Assembly: GCA_024449915.1 (NCBI GenBank)
Contig: JAMZAV010001432.1
Location: 124,001-188,000 of the forward strand
Direction of reading: 5' to 3'
DNA length: 64,000 bases
Source: Sweltsa coloradensis
Lineage: Eukaryota; Arthropoda; Insecta; Plecoptera; Chloroperlidae
Part shown: positions 1 through 11,082 of the stretch, one piece after another
Position numbering within the stretch: the first letter of the stretch is position 1
Layout of the letters: every line of letters starts with the position of its first letter
The notes under the pieces: generated by a model
Seen by the model: only the letters and a program-made list of their open reading frames with translations
Told to the model about the DNA's origin: nothing
The model's database searches: none
Position numbers and translations under genes: made by a program

Positions 1-411
1 TAAAGTGTATTTCTGCTCCCATTACTGTGTATTTTCCCCACAATCCGGCTCCATGTGGCCCTGGTCTTGGCGTCGGAGCAAAGAGCTCAGATAAAGGAAC
101 CTCCGTGCCTAACATTATTATTGTTCGACGGTATTTGGTACTAACAGGGTCGATAAAGAAGTTTCAACGGGGAAACTTCGTTGTCGACTCTGTTACTAGG
201 CCCGCGTCGTGCACGGTATTTACAATCGCGTTGGTGGATGAGTGTGTTTATAAGTAAACACAGCTCTCTTTTCCTGTGCTTTTCATTTGGGTTTCTATGC
301 AATTTTTATTTGGAGACTAGTACAAAAGGGTGAATCAGTTCACATAAAATACGTTTGTTCCATATTTAAAATAAATTAATAATTAAATTGTAGTTGTTTT
401 GTTTATTAGGA
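1..411. other. Gene-free AT-rich leader
   Basis: No coding region, RNA gene or recognised repeat is supported. A short open frame near 27-257 has no recognisable domain and no codon structure different from its surroundings. Confidence 0.5.
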
Positions 412-560
412 TTAAGGGCGCGTCAACTGTTATGCCAAAATGCACTAGTCTAGCCTATTGGATGTGGGGAGGGAAGACCCATGCTGGTCAGAACCAGCCA
501 CGGGGAGGGTAGGAAGAAGGGGGGTCTCACGTCGTGATCGCAATCTTTTTCGGCATTGTT
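412..560 (+). repeat. Family-1 module B, truncated copy
   Basis: Starts with an AAGGGCGCGTCAAC-type motif, then CATGCTGGTCAGAACCAGCC and a GGTCTCACGTCGTGATCG stretch. The same order recurs near 3.73, 5.84, 9.75, 27.7 and 28.0 kb, and on the other strand at 54-59.6 kb. This copy loses similarity after about 560. Confidence 0.75.
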
Positions 561-1013
561 CATTCGTCATATATCTCCTATGCGCATATTTTATTAGTCC
601 GTCCGTCTGTGTTGGCGCCAAGACTTCCAATGAAAACCGAACATGACCTCAGAATGACTCGCGGTTCTTTGTTTACGATTTCACCAACATACCAACGCTT
701 TTACCCACCAAGTAAAGTCTAGGACAGAATTAAAGTCCCATTTCTCCAAATCAGCCAAGCGGAAAAAGGGTTGATGTCAATCTCCAGGGGTCCTACTCCA
801 CCCGCCGCCTCTTACACAGTTGTCAATATACCTGTTATAAGCTATTGTAAGTATTGACAGAAAGCAGTTTGGCGATTTGGCAACATCGTGAAATAGTTTA
901 GAAGCAGTCATTTCCAGAGTTAATAGGCGTTAAATTGACTACAAGGGTTGCTTCTTTTGTCCAATAATGCGTCTTTGTATGAAAGTTGTGGGACTTTAAT
1001 GCCGTCTAATACT
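561..1013. other. No feature seen
   Basis: Short open frames only, with no domain, splice-supported exon or repeat that I can recognise. Confidence 0.45.
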
Positions 1014-1080
1014 TTACGACGACGTGAGAAACTAGGGCGCTTCAACCGGTTAGGTCACTTTGCGCCGCCTGTGATATTAA
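1014..1080 (-). repeat. Family-1 module A (LINE/SINE 3' end)
   Basis: Contains the family core GAAACTAGGGCGCTTCAACC and ends near CCGCCTGTGATATT. On the minus strand the core can fold as a hairpin (GGCGC paired with GCGCC) and runs into a (CGT)n tail. That is what a non-LTR retrotransposon 3' terminus looks like, so I place the 3' end on the minus strand. Confidence 0.75.
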
Positions 1081-2252
1081 AAGTTAATGAAATGAGTTTC
1101 TGGTGTGTTTGATGATTATATTGTTTTCTATATAAAAGAAAAATAAACCATAGCAACCGCCTGGAATAGTAGTTCAATTGATTTCCTTGTGAAGGTAAAA
1201 TAGAGTTTTTATACATGTTTACCCTTTAAATTGTAACTATTGTGATATTTAAATGTTCCTAATGCGTTGCTGAAGCTGTGGTATTGTTGGTGAGTATAAA
1301 CTTTCTCAAATTATTTAGATATGTAAGTTTAAAGATTTTGTATCTGATTGTTTTGTGTAAACAGTTGACAGTCCAACTCAAGATTCAACTTCTTTGGTCG
1401 AAGAGAGAACCACCCGTCATTTTATTCATGTATCAAAGTAATCCTGTCAAATAAGAATTTTTGGAGGAAAAAATTGCGATGTCGCTGAATTTTTGCAGAG
1501 ACCTTTCTTATATAATACTTATCAACACACTAAAACTCCCCTACAATCGGACTAGAGCTTCGGCCGCCATATTGCAAAAATGGCGGCCAAAAGGTATTGG
1601 TTGTCGAATATCTCCAAATTGGTTGGTATTAGACAAAATGTCTCAATAGCAAAAATATTCCCTATTCAATTCCCTACAAAAAGGTGTCTTCTATAGTTTT
1701 GGTAGGGGCAAAGGTTAAGTCACAAAATCGTGGTTTATAGGTATGTTGCTTATTGGAGTACCAGCTTATTTCCGAATTTTCACGCCCAGCATCAAACAAT
1801 GCCCGTTAAATCGGTTAGAAATCGATTTAAATACAAAAGAACTTTTGTACGACGGGGTTCATGAAAGCTTCCATTAGTATTAAAAAAATCAGGTCTGCGA
1901 AATCGGATTTTGCATTTACCCGGAATTTGGGATTTTCCATTGTTAGCATTTCCTTAAAAATTCCATATTTGACTGTTCATTATTAGGCACTAAATAGCAT
2001 TGGAGGAAAAATTAGTTCTATGCACGTTGAAATGACTTAAATTTAATGATCCGATAACAAACAAAGTTTAAATCCAATATGGCTGCTAATTCCTAATACT
2101 CACAATATGAATACTGTTTTCGTGCGGTTTTAACACTCTTTTTGTTACATCATTCACTTTGATGTTGTGGATATCCTCTCTAATATCCTAGTTGGCTGTG
2201 TTCACATTCCTCATCCATCGCCTGAGAATATTGAAAATTTACATGAGTGTCT
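1081..2252. other. Long gene-free stretch
   Basis: AT-rich sequence with no supported gene. A short inverted GGCCGCCATATTG...ATGGCGGCC pair lies near 1562-1590. It resembles the CCGCCATATTGG motifs inside the MITE at 26.9 kb but lacks that element's ends. Confidence 0.45.
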
Positions 2253-2670
2253 TTCGACGACGACGTGAGAAACTAGGGCGCTTCAACCGGTTAGGTCATA
2301 TTGCGCCGCCTGTGAATAAAGTAAATGAGAAGAGTTAATGCAGGTATGTTTGATGAATAGATTGTTTTCTAAGTGTATAAATAACAAAATAAATTGATGA
2401 TGAAGAAAGTAATAGCAAAATAAAAGTTATGTATGTAAATGAAAATAAAGAAAAGAAACAAATGTGTAAGATGTGAATTAAATTTTGTTAAATAGATTAC
2501 AATGGATGAGAAATTTAGAAAGTTTGTCGCCGTTATCATATGATAGAAGTTCTTAATATGATTGGGAGAGATCAAATTGCGTGCGCAAGGCATCATATTT
2601 GGCACATTCTGCTAGCATATGATGCACGGTTAAAGGTACATCACATGTGTCACATATGTTGCACCAAACT
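2253..2670 (-). mobile_element. LINE 3' relic ending in module A
   Basis: Module A with a (CGA)n tail lies at 2253-2315. Just upstream on the minus strand, at about 2497-2665, is a decayed coding tail with a zinc-knuckle-like CDTCDVPLTVHHMLAEC string followed by AKYDALRTQFDLSQSY. CCHC-like tails of this sort occur at the C-terminus of I/Jockey-type LINEs. A second copy is at 4960-5145 and a plus-strand one at 58.87-59.18 kb. The join shows module A to be a LINE 3' end rather than a free-standing repeat. Stops interrupt the frame, so it is a relic. Confidence 0.6.
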
Positions 2671-2936
2671 TTGACCCAATGACAGTGTTATCTTGTGCAG
2701 AGATTTTAATATTCCTGAGATAAGTTGGTCAAATGGCGACGGGGGAGAAGTGGTTGCTACAGTTGGCGCATCTCGTCACCTAACGTAGCATTATTTATTG
2801 AAATGGTAGCTGATCTAAACTTCTCTCTAAAACTTACAACTCCATCACGAAATGCTCATTGTCTTGATCTCATATTTACAGATAACCCAGATAAAGATTA
2901 ATAGATATAGATATAGATCAAATATGAGTAGAAATA

Positions 2937-3000
2937 ACGATGTCGCCGTGAGCAACTAGGGCGCTTCACCCAGGTAAGTCATATTGCGCCGCATGTGATG
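2937..3000 (-). repeat. Family-1 module A, diverged
   Basis: Reads CCGTGAGCAACTAGGGCGCT and then a CATATTGCGCCGCATGTGAT-type end, with several substitutions from the family core. Confidence 0.65.
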
Positions 3001-3483
3001 TTTGTTTGGTTATTTGTTAATTAAATAAGAATTTGTTGTTAGGTTGTTTGTGTTAAAACATTGTTTTTAAATTAATTATAATACATTTATTTATAATGTA
3101 TTAATTGTTCAGGTGGAAACACACACCAGTGCCTGACTCTCTTTTACTTAAAAGCATTAAAGTTTTAATAACATATTTTTATAATAACTTCATGCCGTGT
3201 ATTATTGTAGTGCGTGCAGAATATAACTCAACATGGATAATTCCTGCTTCAATTTGCAACTTTGAAACGTGATTTTTAGTTTAGTTTTAAAGTTATGAGA
3301 GATCATTTTACATTTTAGTGGTTGGCAACTCTTTATCGGATAATGTTTTATCTCTATTGTGGCTGTGACCTTTGTTAAAACACATATTTGCTCTAGAAGA
3401 GAAGGTTTTAACTTCTCACTATAACAAACAAAACATTCGGGTAAAGCGCTGGCTTAACGAGGGAAATCTGATCCAAACTACAA
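3001..3483. other. No feature seen
   Basis: AT-rich sequence between two family-1 copies. No gene or recognisable repeat. Confidence 0.45.
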
Positions 3484-4110
3484 GCGACATGAGAAACTAG
3501 GGCGCTTCAACCGGTTAAGTTATATTACGCCGCCTGTGATATTGTAAGATTATTATAATATATTATTATGTTTTGTGATTGATTTTCATATTGTTTTTAA
3601 AGTTGGTAACAGAAAAGTGATATGTAATGATAGTGACAGCTAAAGAAAAATTATTCATTTGAAGGAAATATAAATTGTTTTGATGGGCATTGGGAACAAC
3701 CATTATATTGTTAAACGATTTTGCTTTATTAAGGACGCGTCAACCGTGAGGTCATATTGCACCACTCTAACCTAGGGTATAAAATGGGAAGGAGGGGCCC
3801 ATGCTGGTCAGAACCAGCCACGGGTAGAAGGTAGAAATGGGGGTCTTACTTCGCAGTCGTCATCGTCTTTGTCATTGTTTGTGTTGTCATAGTCATCTTT
3901 GTTGTCGGAGAGGTCGTCTAAGGAAAAGCAAGAGGTCCCTGTCGACGACTGCCAGAGCTCGCCTTAAGTTTCGTGGATTTATGTACTTTCCTATACTATC
4001 TGATGTTTGCGAGATGGACTTTTCTCTTGAATAGCCTTGTACGATTAGCAGAGCCATGTTCTGGGCCAAATTCTACCCCGGTGGAAAATGAGCCCCATCT
4101 ATAAACGATA
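3484..4110 (-). repeat. Family-1 composite (A, spacer, B)
   Basis: Module A at 3484-3545, an AT-rich spacer, then module B from about 3730 to 3985. B has CATGCTGGTCAGAACCAGCC, a GTCGTCATCGTCTTTGTC stretch and CAGAGCTCGCC. A trailing part resembles the GAGCCATG(C/T)TCTGGG segments seen at 10.06 and 55.86 kb. The A-spacer-B order repeats in several copies, so this is a composite unit, probably a non-autonomous retroelement read from the minus strand. Open frames across it are repeat translation, not genes. Confidence 0.7.
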
Positions 4111-4780
4111 GTTTGTCTTTATATATTCTTAATAATAATACATATTATCTCTCCTTCCCAAAGTCGCCTGGGCCCGGACGGTCACGGGTCAAGGGTGGAC
4201 CTACCACTAACCACACGAGGCCGACTAAACAATTGTCTGTACTCTCTACGTGTTGTCGACAATACAAACAAATGCATAATGCTATTCACAGTCCTTCATG
4301 TCGACACCGCGCTAGTTCCCAGGACTGAAATGCATTTGATAGAAATCAAAATGCTGGCAATAAACTTCTTGACTCAAAGTTGAGCTTGAAGAGATTTACT
4401 TAAAAAACTGGAAACATTTTCAATTAGGTTCTTAAACAATTTAATACGGAATTAAAATAAAAATATAAACGAAAATGGCCATGTTCGCTTTCCAACACCT
4501 AATCGAATATTTAGTTCGAAATGGAAAGAGTTAATCGAAAAGATGTGTTGTTTTAATAACTTTCCAGGTAAGATAAAATCAATTTCAAAAACTTCAATAT
4601 GTAAAGTTGCTTCTGTTTATAATAATGTGCTAGTTTAAATACAATCGCTTCAAGACACAATCTCAATGTTGTTGAGGGTGGCAAGATGCCGCTGCAGACA
4701 AATAAACCCGAAGACAATAGCACCACACATTGTTTAGGTTCTATTGTATCGACTATAGACACAACCAGCGCCGTACAATA
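4111..4780. other. No gene; repeat debris
   Basis: A GCCTGGGCCCGGACGG segment near 4166 matches the outer edge of other family-1 composites (10.08 and 55.83 kb). Nothing else is recognised. Confidence 0.4.
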
Positions 4781-5145
4781 ACGACGACGTGAGAAACTAG
4801 GGCGCTTCAACCGGTTGGGTTATTTGCGCTGCCTGAGATATTGTGACTGCATGATGGGTTTGAAGTGGAATTATTTTATTGTTTCCAAGTTTATTAAGAA
4901 ATGATATAATGATCATAATAGGTGAAAAAAGGGGAAAAATATTTTCACTGTGTTAAATAAATTACTTTAAATGAGAAATTTAGAGTGTTTCTCCGTTATC
5001 ATATGATCAAAGTTCTTCATATAATACGGAGAGATCAAATTGCGTGAGCAAGACATCATAATTATTAAGAACATTCTGCTAGCATATGATGTACGGTTAG
5101 AGGTACATCACATGTGTCACATCTTTGAACAACCTTTTCTCTGGT
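4781..5145 (-). mobile_element. LINE 3' relic ending in module A
   Basis: Module A at 4781-4845, then at about 4960-5145 the same minus-strand coding tail as at 2497-2665. ATCATATGAT, AGAGATCAAATTGCGTG and ACATCACATGTGTCACAT are shared blocks. It is a degenerate second copy of the same LINE end. Confidence 0.6.
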
Positions 5146-5401
5146 TAAGAGATATCCGTGAGTCAGGCGTGTGTCGCCTGAAATACAACCTCTTCAATAT
5201 TTAAGGTTAAATAATACGTTCATAGTTTAAAGTTATTTGTATATAACTAATAGACGTGGGAATGTTTGTGGTGGCTACAAAGTATTGTCACTACTTTATC
5301 AAGGAAACTTGGAAACCCGCCCAACATGCGCGATTATCTAGCATTTATTCGCCAGGAGTGGCTTACTTGAACGTTACAAGTATGAGAAAACTTACACGCA
5401 C

Positions 5402-6115
5402 TGCGACGTGAGAATCCAGGGCGCTTCAACCGGTTAGGTCATATTGCGCCGCCTGTGATAGTGTAGAATAATGAGTTTGTTCTATGTTTATTGTTTTCTA
5501 AGTAAAGAAAAGAAAAGAATGTGATGGAGATGTAGTAATATGAAAATAGAAATGTTATTTGAAGGAAATAGAAATAGATTTTGAGTTGTCAATTTTTAGT
5601 TTTGGTTTGCCACAAAATGTTTAGCCATTAAAGGTCCGACACTTTTCAGGTGCTGGACAGGCAATGTCCAGCAGTGGCCAGAAGTGCAGGCGAGTAGCCA
5701 TCACTTTACCATCACTTACGTATTGCCCCGGGCCCTGACAGGGCAACTCTCTATGTAGAGTTCACTTTAAAGAAAATTAATATACTATATTTTTGGTATT
5801 ATTTGGTATACCTACACAACTAACTTGTTTTTTTTTTAATCATAGGCGCGTCAACCATTAGGTCATAACGCACCAATCTATAGTATATGAGATATGTGGA
5901 AGTTGGGGCCCATGCTGGTCAGAACCAGCCACTGGAAGGGGGAGGAAAGGGGGTTCTCACGTCGCATTCGTCAAAGTCTTTGTCAACGTTCGTTGTGTCA
6001 TTGACATCGTCGTCGGGGAGGTCGTCTAGGGAAAGGGGAGGTGTCCCCGACGACAATTGCCAGAACTCGCCTCTAGATTCGGGGAGCATAATTTACTTCC
6101 CACTTACTAGCTGAC
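5402..6115 (-). repeat. Family-1 composite (A, spacer, B)
   Basis: Module A at 5402-5465 (here GAGAATCCAGGGCG). Module B at 5843-6110 with CATGCTGGTCAGAACCAGCC, the GTCGTCGGGGAGGTCGTC segment and CAGAACTCGCCTCTAG. Direct comparison shows that the first ~40 bases of B (GGCGCGTCAACC..TTAGGTCATAA) are a diverged version of A. Confidence 0.7.
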
Positions 6116-6175
6116 ATTTGCGTGGTGGATTTTTTCACTTCTTTTTCATAATGTTGAAGAGTTAATATAGCTCTC

Positions 6176-6420
6176 TTGAAGCTCTGTTGATTCTGGCGTT
6201 GATCCGCGGGTGTTCGCACTGTCCATACCACTGATTGCTATATTTCCTTATTAAAAATATCGATCTTTGGTTGGTTATCGTTCACTCATCGATTGCGTCG
6301 GGGCCTGCAGGGTTGGCTTGGTCGCTTTAATTTAAAGTCCCCCACTGAAAATCAGTTATATAACTGAGTGGGTAGACTCTAAATAAAAAATTATTTATTT
6401 ATTTATTTTATTTAAAGCAG
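6176..6420 (+). mobile_element. SINE tail fragment
   Basis: Shares CACTGTCCATACCACTGATT, GATCTTTGGTTGGTTATCG, CCCACTGAAAATCAGTTA and ACTGAGTGGGTAGACTCTAA with the fuller SINE at 20.58-21.04 kb, and ends in a TTTA-rich tail. The tRNA-like head is missing, as in a 5'-truncated SINE copy. Confidence 0.75.
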
Positions 6421-6716
6421 ACATGGCAAGTCCTTTTATTTCATCCGATAGTGAATAGTTCTAAGTTTTGGCAGCTCGTTAGTGGTTTGGGCAAATGGTG
6501 GCGTGATGGACTGGGCCAGGTGACGTCTTGAAACTCGAAGGTTCCAAGATTCCAAGACACCCGATGTAATGGGTCAAGGTCCACACAGCCAGTCAACATT
6601 GTTTTGAAGAACAACACGTCCACTTGCTTCATGAGATGCTCAACGGAGGTAAGGCGACATTGACCACAACGCGTAGAATCACTAGGTTCTTTGTATCTCA
6701 CAATATGTCTGGAATA
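6421..6716 (-). pseudogene. 3' end of LINE L, C-terminal coding relic
   Basis: The minus strand encodes an 86-residue piece containing YKEPSDSTRCGQCRL, HLMKQVDVLFF and TGCVDLDPLHRVS. The same strings, in slightly different form, form the C-terminus of the LINE at 37.99-40.97 kb. It is therefore a severely 5'-truncated copy of that family. There is no RT domain and no start. Confidence 0.75.
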
Positions 6717-6894
6717 TGAGAGGAATAAAATAATATTCCGATTTCCATCTGTCTTTTATATTTTAATGTGATATTTTAAAACATTTAAAGTATTTCTTAA
6801 TTATTTCCTTCACTTTGTCGTTAAAAAAAGACATTGTGCAAAAATATGGCCTTTAAATATAACTTATTTGTCAATCGCTGGTCATGTTCGGTAT

Positions 6895-7475
6895 TTATTG
6901 AGCGAGCGAAGCGAGCGTCTCCACTTGACTCTTATGGCTCGAATGTCTGTTTTTTTTTTTTTTTTTTTTCTGTTACTGCTTCGATACAGGTCGCACCGTT
7001 TCTCTGATCGACCTGAAATTTTGCACACATGTACATACCACCTAGGCGGGTTGCTGTATAGTTTTTGAACAAAATCCAATCGTTGGTTATAAAAAATAAA
7101 AAATAAAAAAAAATAAAAATAAAAAAAAAATGTACCGATCTTTATGAAATTTTGCAGGGTCAATAAGTACAACATTCTCTCCTATTTTCCAAATTTTCAG
7201 CTAAATCGGTCAAGACCTTAAAGACTTATTGGTAATCATATTTCGAAAAATGATGTTAAAAATGAAGGAGGCAGTGAAGATACAAAGATACACTTTAGAA
7301 GGCATGACGTGAATTAGAACAATGCAAATATGTTGGAATAGTATAAATTGTACAATGTCAATATCCAGTTAGGCCTACACTGTGTGGTGGGCCTTATGTG
7401 AATGTCGTACTCGGGTCATGTTGCACGTACCGGTGCTCGCTCAACAACGCGTCCAACTGAGCGTTTTCCTAGTCT
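6895..7475 (+). mobile_element. GAGCGAAGCGAGCG element, copy 1 (candidate Helentron-like)
   Basis: Begins with TTGAGCGAGCGAAGCGAGCG. It contains a poly-T, GATCGACCTGAAATTTTGCA and AAATCGGTCAAGACCTTAAA, and ends GCTCGCTCAACAACGCG..GCGTTTTCCTAG followed by T. The start and the GCTCGCTCAA near the end are inverted to each other, and a short AACGC..GCGTT stem precedes the CTAG end. Subterminal inverted repeats, a 3' hairpin and CTAG|T are features of Helentron/HINE elements, so I infer that class. No Rep-helicase is present, so it would be non-autonomous. A minus-strand copy is at 36.25-37.41 kb. Confidence 0.5.
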
Positions 7476-7568
7476 ATAGACATGAACATGACACACGCAC
7501 AGACGGACGGACATAAAAGAGATGCTTACTGAGAGATTTGCTGCCCGAACCCAGTAAAGAATATATAA

Positions 7569-7594
7569 CCCCCCCCCCCCCCCCCCCCCCCCCT
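7569..7594 (+). repeat. Poly-C run
   Basis: An uninterrupted run of about 24 C. It creates a spurious glycine-rich frame on the minus strand. Confidence 0.95.
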
Positions 7595-7847
7595 CAGGAC
7601 GGAAGCAATCAGTGTGATGGCTAGTTACCCCGGCATGCAACGCGTGCCCTACACCACGCACTTCCCAGGCCGAGGTCCCTCTCATCCCACGGGAAACAGG
7701 AAGAATAACACGGACCCACAATCAATGATTTGACCCTGACAAGGGTAACGTGTTGTACGGTCCTCTCTTCGAGCTGGATGATGTGAATGAAGAGAGAGCG
7801 TTTTCTCCCAAGTGAAGCCGCGGCCACGAGGCAGAGAACAACAAAGA

Positions 7848-8330
7848 CGACCACGTATAAGAAACTAGGGCGCTTCAACCGGGTAGGTCATGTTGCGCCG
7901 CCTGCGATATTGTAAGTTAATGATATGAGTTTATGGAGTGTTTGGAGATTATATTGGTTTCTAAGTAAATAAAATAAAATTTTGATTTAATTTTAATTGG
8001 ATAAATGGCTCGTCAACCGTTAGGACTTAAAATACGCCGTTCTGGCATAGGGGAAGTGGGGAGGAAAGTTCAATGCTGAACAGAACTATGGCCTCGTATT
8101 AGTGGAGGAAAATGGGGGGGTGGGGGTTGTCACGTCGTGCTCATCATATGAATATTCGAGATGTCATGCCTGGATTTCCAGTCAAAGTGTGTTGGGTCAG
8201 TCCCATGTATGTGTTTGATTACTTCACATGTTGGAAAGGCTGATTAATTTGCAATTGTTGGGTTTTATCAATGGTAGTAAGAGGTGTCAAGACGACGACT
8301 GCAAGAGCTCGCCTCTAGTTTCGAAAATTA
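7848..8330 (-). repeat. Family-1 composite, internally rearranged
   Basis: Module A at 7848-7915 (ATAAGAAACTAGGGCGCTTC). A shortened spacer leads into module B from about 7997. B is diverged and interrupted at roughly 8140-8285 before it resumes with GACGACGACTGCAAGAGCTC. An apparent minus-strand peptide starting MKRPSF is only a translation of module A. Confidence 0.6.
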
Positions 8331-8499
8331 ATATAGTACCTTTGTGTCTTTATTTAATGTTGCATTTTTAGTTTCAAACTGACCCTCCCCCACCCCCACC
8401 CCGCCACACAACAAAACTAGTTCCAAAGCCCCAGATCGTATCAGGATTTGTCAATCACCTACTATATTGTTTGTTAATTTGTTTGTGTTTCATTCCGTG

Positions 8500-8560
8500 A
8501 TTTATTTATCCCCGGGCCTTATGACCCTTTTCTAACCTTTCTAACTATAAATCCTCCACT
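8500..8560 (+). repeat. LINE 3' UTR-like fragment
   Basis: GGGCCTTATGACCCTTTTCT resembles GGGGCCTTATGGCCTTTTTC at about 23741, and both are followed by TAAC(C)TTTCTA. Probably short 3'-UTR relics of one LINE family. Confidence 0.4.
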
Positions 8561-8884
8561 TCGTGTTTTACATTTTGGGGCGCCCATATTTATTGATTGA
8601 CCCCTTAACAACTTTGTGCGGTAATTCAAAACACAACACCCCTGAACGTCCAAATAATATTGGATTTTGTTTGTTATTAATTTTTTTTATTGGGATATTT
8701 ATTAAAGCATGTCATACAAATTCTTGATCTGTAAAATATATTTCTGAAACCAAGACCAGTTCCCTATTAAAGTTATGGTTAATAAGTCGCAAGTTACAAA
8801 CTTTACCTCGGATTGATCCCGGGTGTCCCGTTTGCCCCGTGCTCACCTTGGACGCAGGGTCACAATGTATGCGGCCCCCGATTA

Positions 8885-10110
8885 TACGACGTGAGAAACT
8901 AGGGCGCTTCAACCGGTTAGGTCATATTGCGCCGCCTGTGATATTGTTAGTTAAACAAATGAGTTTATGGTGTGTTTCATGATTATATTGGTTTCTTAGT
9001 TTATAAAAGAAAGACAGTTATGGTAATGATAGTAATAGCAAATGAAAATTATTCATTTAATAAATAAGAAAAAAATAATAATCGTATTTAGTCTACCTAC
9101 TTAGTCATAAAAATGATTTTTCTGTGGGGGACATTAAAATTTAAAGCCGACCAAGCCAACAGTGAAGACGCCAACACCATGGACGAGCGAACAATGTCCA
9201 ACTATAGAGACTGGCATATTTAAGTAGTAAACACCGATCCATCAAGCTGGAGACGATTCCAACCAAGGACAGCGCCAGAATCAACAACATACTGATTCGT
9301 AACAACATTAGAATTTATTATTTGCCTTGTTGCAAGGACGGCCCCAAAGTCACCGTTTACATATTACGTACACAGAAAGAAGTTGATACATTTCTGTCTA
9401 CAGCGGGGTACGAACCCTGGACCATCTGCATTGCAAGCAGAGCCTCTAATTATTACAAGACCAACGAGCCACACAATATTGAGATACAACAACGAGACAC
9501 AGAAACATTTGTGACCTTAGGTGTAAGGGAAGAGAGGCAAGCTATACTTAAAGTTTCAACATTCTACACCAAAAATATCAAAATTCGATAATTTTTTTTA
9601 TTTGTATAAAACGCGTCAACTGTTTTTTTTTCTTTTTGTATTTAACGTCTATCCTTTTCCGTTAAAAAACTGATTTACATTGGAGGACAACTAAATAAAT
9701 CTTCTAACATAGATGCAGATACAGCAATAAACTAACAGTTAAGTACGTAAGTAATTAAGGTCATAACGAACCACTCAAGCCTAGGGATTATTGGGAGGAG
9801 GAGCGCAAGCTGGTAAGAACCAGCCACGGGTAGGGGGAGGAAGGAGGGTTTCTCACGTCGCGGTCGTCATCGTCTTTGTCGTCGTTCGTTGTGTCATTGT
9901 CATCGTCGTCGGGAAGGTCGTCAAGGGAAGGGGAGAGGTCCCCGACGACGATTGCCAGAGCTCGCCTCTAGATTCGGGAGGTAATATAATCCGCTCTTAC
10001 TAGCTGATGTTTTTGAGGTGGACTTTTACTCTTGAATCACCTTTTACGATTAGCAGAGTTATGCTCTGGTTTAATTTACCCCGGGCCCAGACGGGGGTTG
10101 AAAGATGTAA
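8885..10110 (-). repeat. Family-1 composite interrupted by a SINE
   Basis: Module A at 8885-8948 and module B resuming at about 9607 and 9750-9990 (GAGCGCAAGCTGGTAAGAACC; GTCATCGTCGTCGGGAAGGT). B ends in the TTATGCTCTGG..CCCCGGGCCCAGACGG edge at 10.06-10.10 kb. The middle is displaced by a minus-strand SINE, and the GCGTCAACTG start of B is separated from its body. Confidence 0.65.
9095..9476 (-). mobile_element. SINE with tRNA-like head
   Basis: Read on the minus strand, the head lies at 9405-9476 (GGCTCGTTGGTC, then CTGCTTGCAATGCAGATGG, then GGTTCGTACCC as a B-box-like site). It is followed by a body with AAACGGTGACTTTGG and a tail with GGGGGACA near 9130. Layout and strings match the plus-strand copy at 20.58-21.04 kb. 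A 89-residue open frame across it is not a gene. Confidence 0.75.
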
Positions 10111-10377
10111 TAAACCCACTATACACCATGGTTACGCCTAAAGTCGACGCAACGGGAACAAGAAGAGGCTGCTCCCGTCGCGTGGACTTTACGATTAACA
10201 AGGGTGAATAGTAGTGTTTATAACACAAGGCAATTCTGTTTGTTGTTATGTTGTGCTGCATAACAATATCTGTGTCATGTGCATGTAGTTTCAATTTTTC
10301 TCCAGAGCGTTGTACATACTAGTTTGAGTGGTTACGAGTGTGCCGAGTACATGTTTGTCTCGTGATGACTTTTCATA

Positions 10378-10417
10378 AGAATAGCGTTGTTGGTGGAGGC
10401 GCCGGGTAGAGTATGAA
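10378..10417 (+). repeat. 40-bp motif, copy 1
   Basis: AGAATAGCGTTG followed by TTGGTGGAGGCGCCGGGTAG and AGTATGAA. Identical text recurs at 11079-11118, and a shortened version at 11127-11166. The segment TGGTGGAGGCGCCGGG looks like the complement of a tRNA 3' end with CCA, closest to tRNA-Ala. Confidence 0.8.
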
Positions 10418-10426
10418 AAGTTTAAA

Positions 10427-11082
10427 ATCCTTAAAGAGGTATTTAACCGCTAAACTCAGTTATATTTCATTCAGGCTAACTAGTAATGAATTTAGCAATT
10501 AACATAAAAATTATTGGGGCCACCATGACCTCCCAAAAAATTGTCAAACATGACATTTTTCGAGCTAGGTCCCATCGGCAAAAATCTCCCATAAGAAATA
10601 ACATGGGGACGATCTTTTTGCCCCTTGACATTGGAAGATTTTGATCCAAAAAAATATTGGCCATTATTGACGTACTCTACAGCCTTTTCTGTAAGTTCTC
10701 TATACTTTGTTTTGTAATTTGGCCAAGTGGTTCGGTCAAAATATGTTGATTACCAAGATGGGGTGTGATTTTGGAATGCATTTTTTTGCGTGTTTGAGAG
10801 TATATTTGTGCACAGTTTCAAGACACGATGTTATAAAAGAGCATTTTAGATTGGTACTATGCTCTAGTATCTATGTGGACCAAAAAAGAAGCAGGTTAAA
10901 GCCGATTTAGGAAATCTTCCAAAACACCAATTTTTGCCAATTTCTGGATCAAAAAAATTACAAAAATTCATGTTAAATTACAGTTACAAGATAAAATTTA
11001 TAAACGCTCATTTAAGTGTAGTATTGTGCTATAGATCACGTGATAAAAAATAATTTTTGGGGTTCTTAGCCCCTTTAAGAAT
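10427..11082 (+). mobile_element. MITE-2, copy 1 (~655 bp)
   Basis: Left end CTTAAAGAGGTATTTAACCG; right end, reverse-complemented, CTTAAAGGGGCTAAGAACC, so the ends are imperfect inverted repeats. A minus-strand copy lies at 56.94-57.59 kb, sharing blocks such as CTGTGCACAAA and the AAATCGGCTTTAACCTGCTT region. No transposase frame is present. It sits exactly between two copies of the 40-bp motif. Confidence 0.7.

Noticed and set aside
4553..8912. Minus-strand peptides starting MKRPSF at 4.8, 7.9 and 8.9 kb, which look like a conserved small gene family
   Set aside because: The shared start is only module A of family 1 translated in one frame; the sequences diverge completely after the repeat ends.
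9322..9591. 89-residue open frame at 9.3-9.6 kb
   Set aside because: Lies within a minus-strand SINE and its flank; it encodes the reversed tRNA-like head.
1014..10000. Helitron interpretation of family 1, because module A contains a hairpin followed by CTAG
   Set aside because: Three copies show LINE coding sequence running into module A and a (CGT)n tail after it, so a retrotransposon 3' end explains it better.
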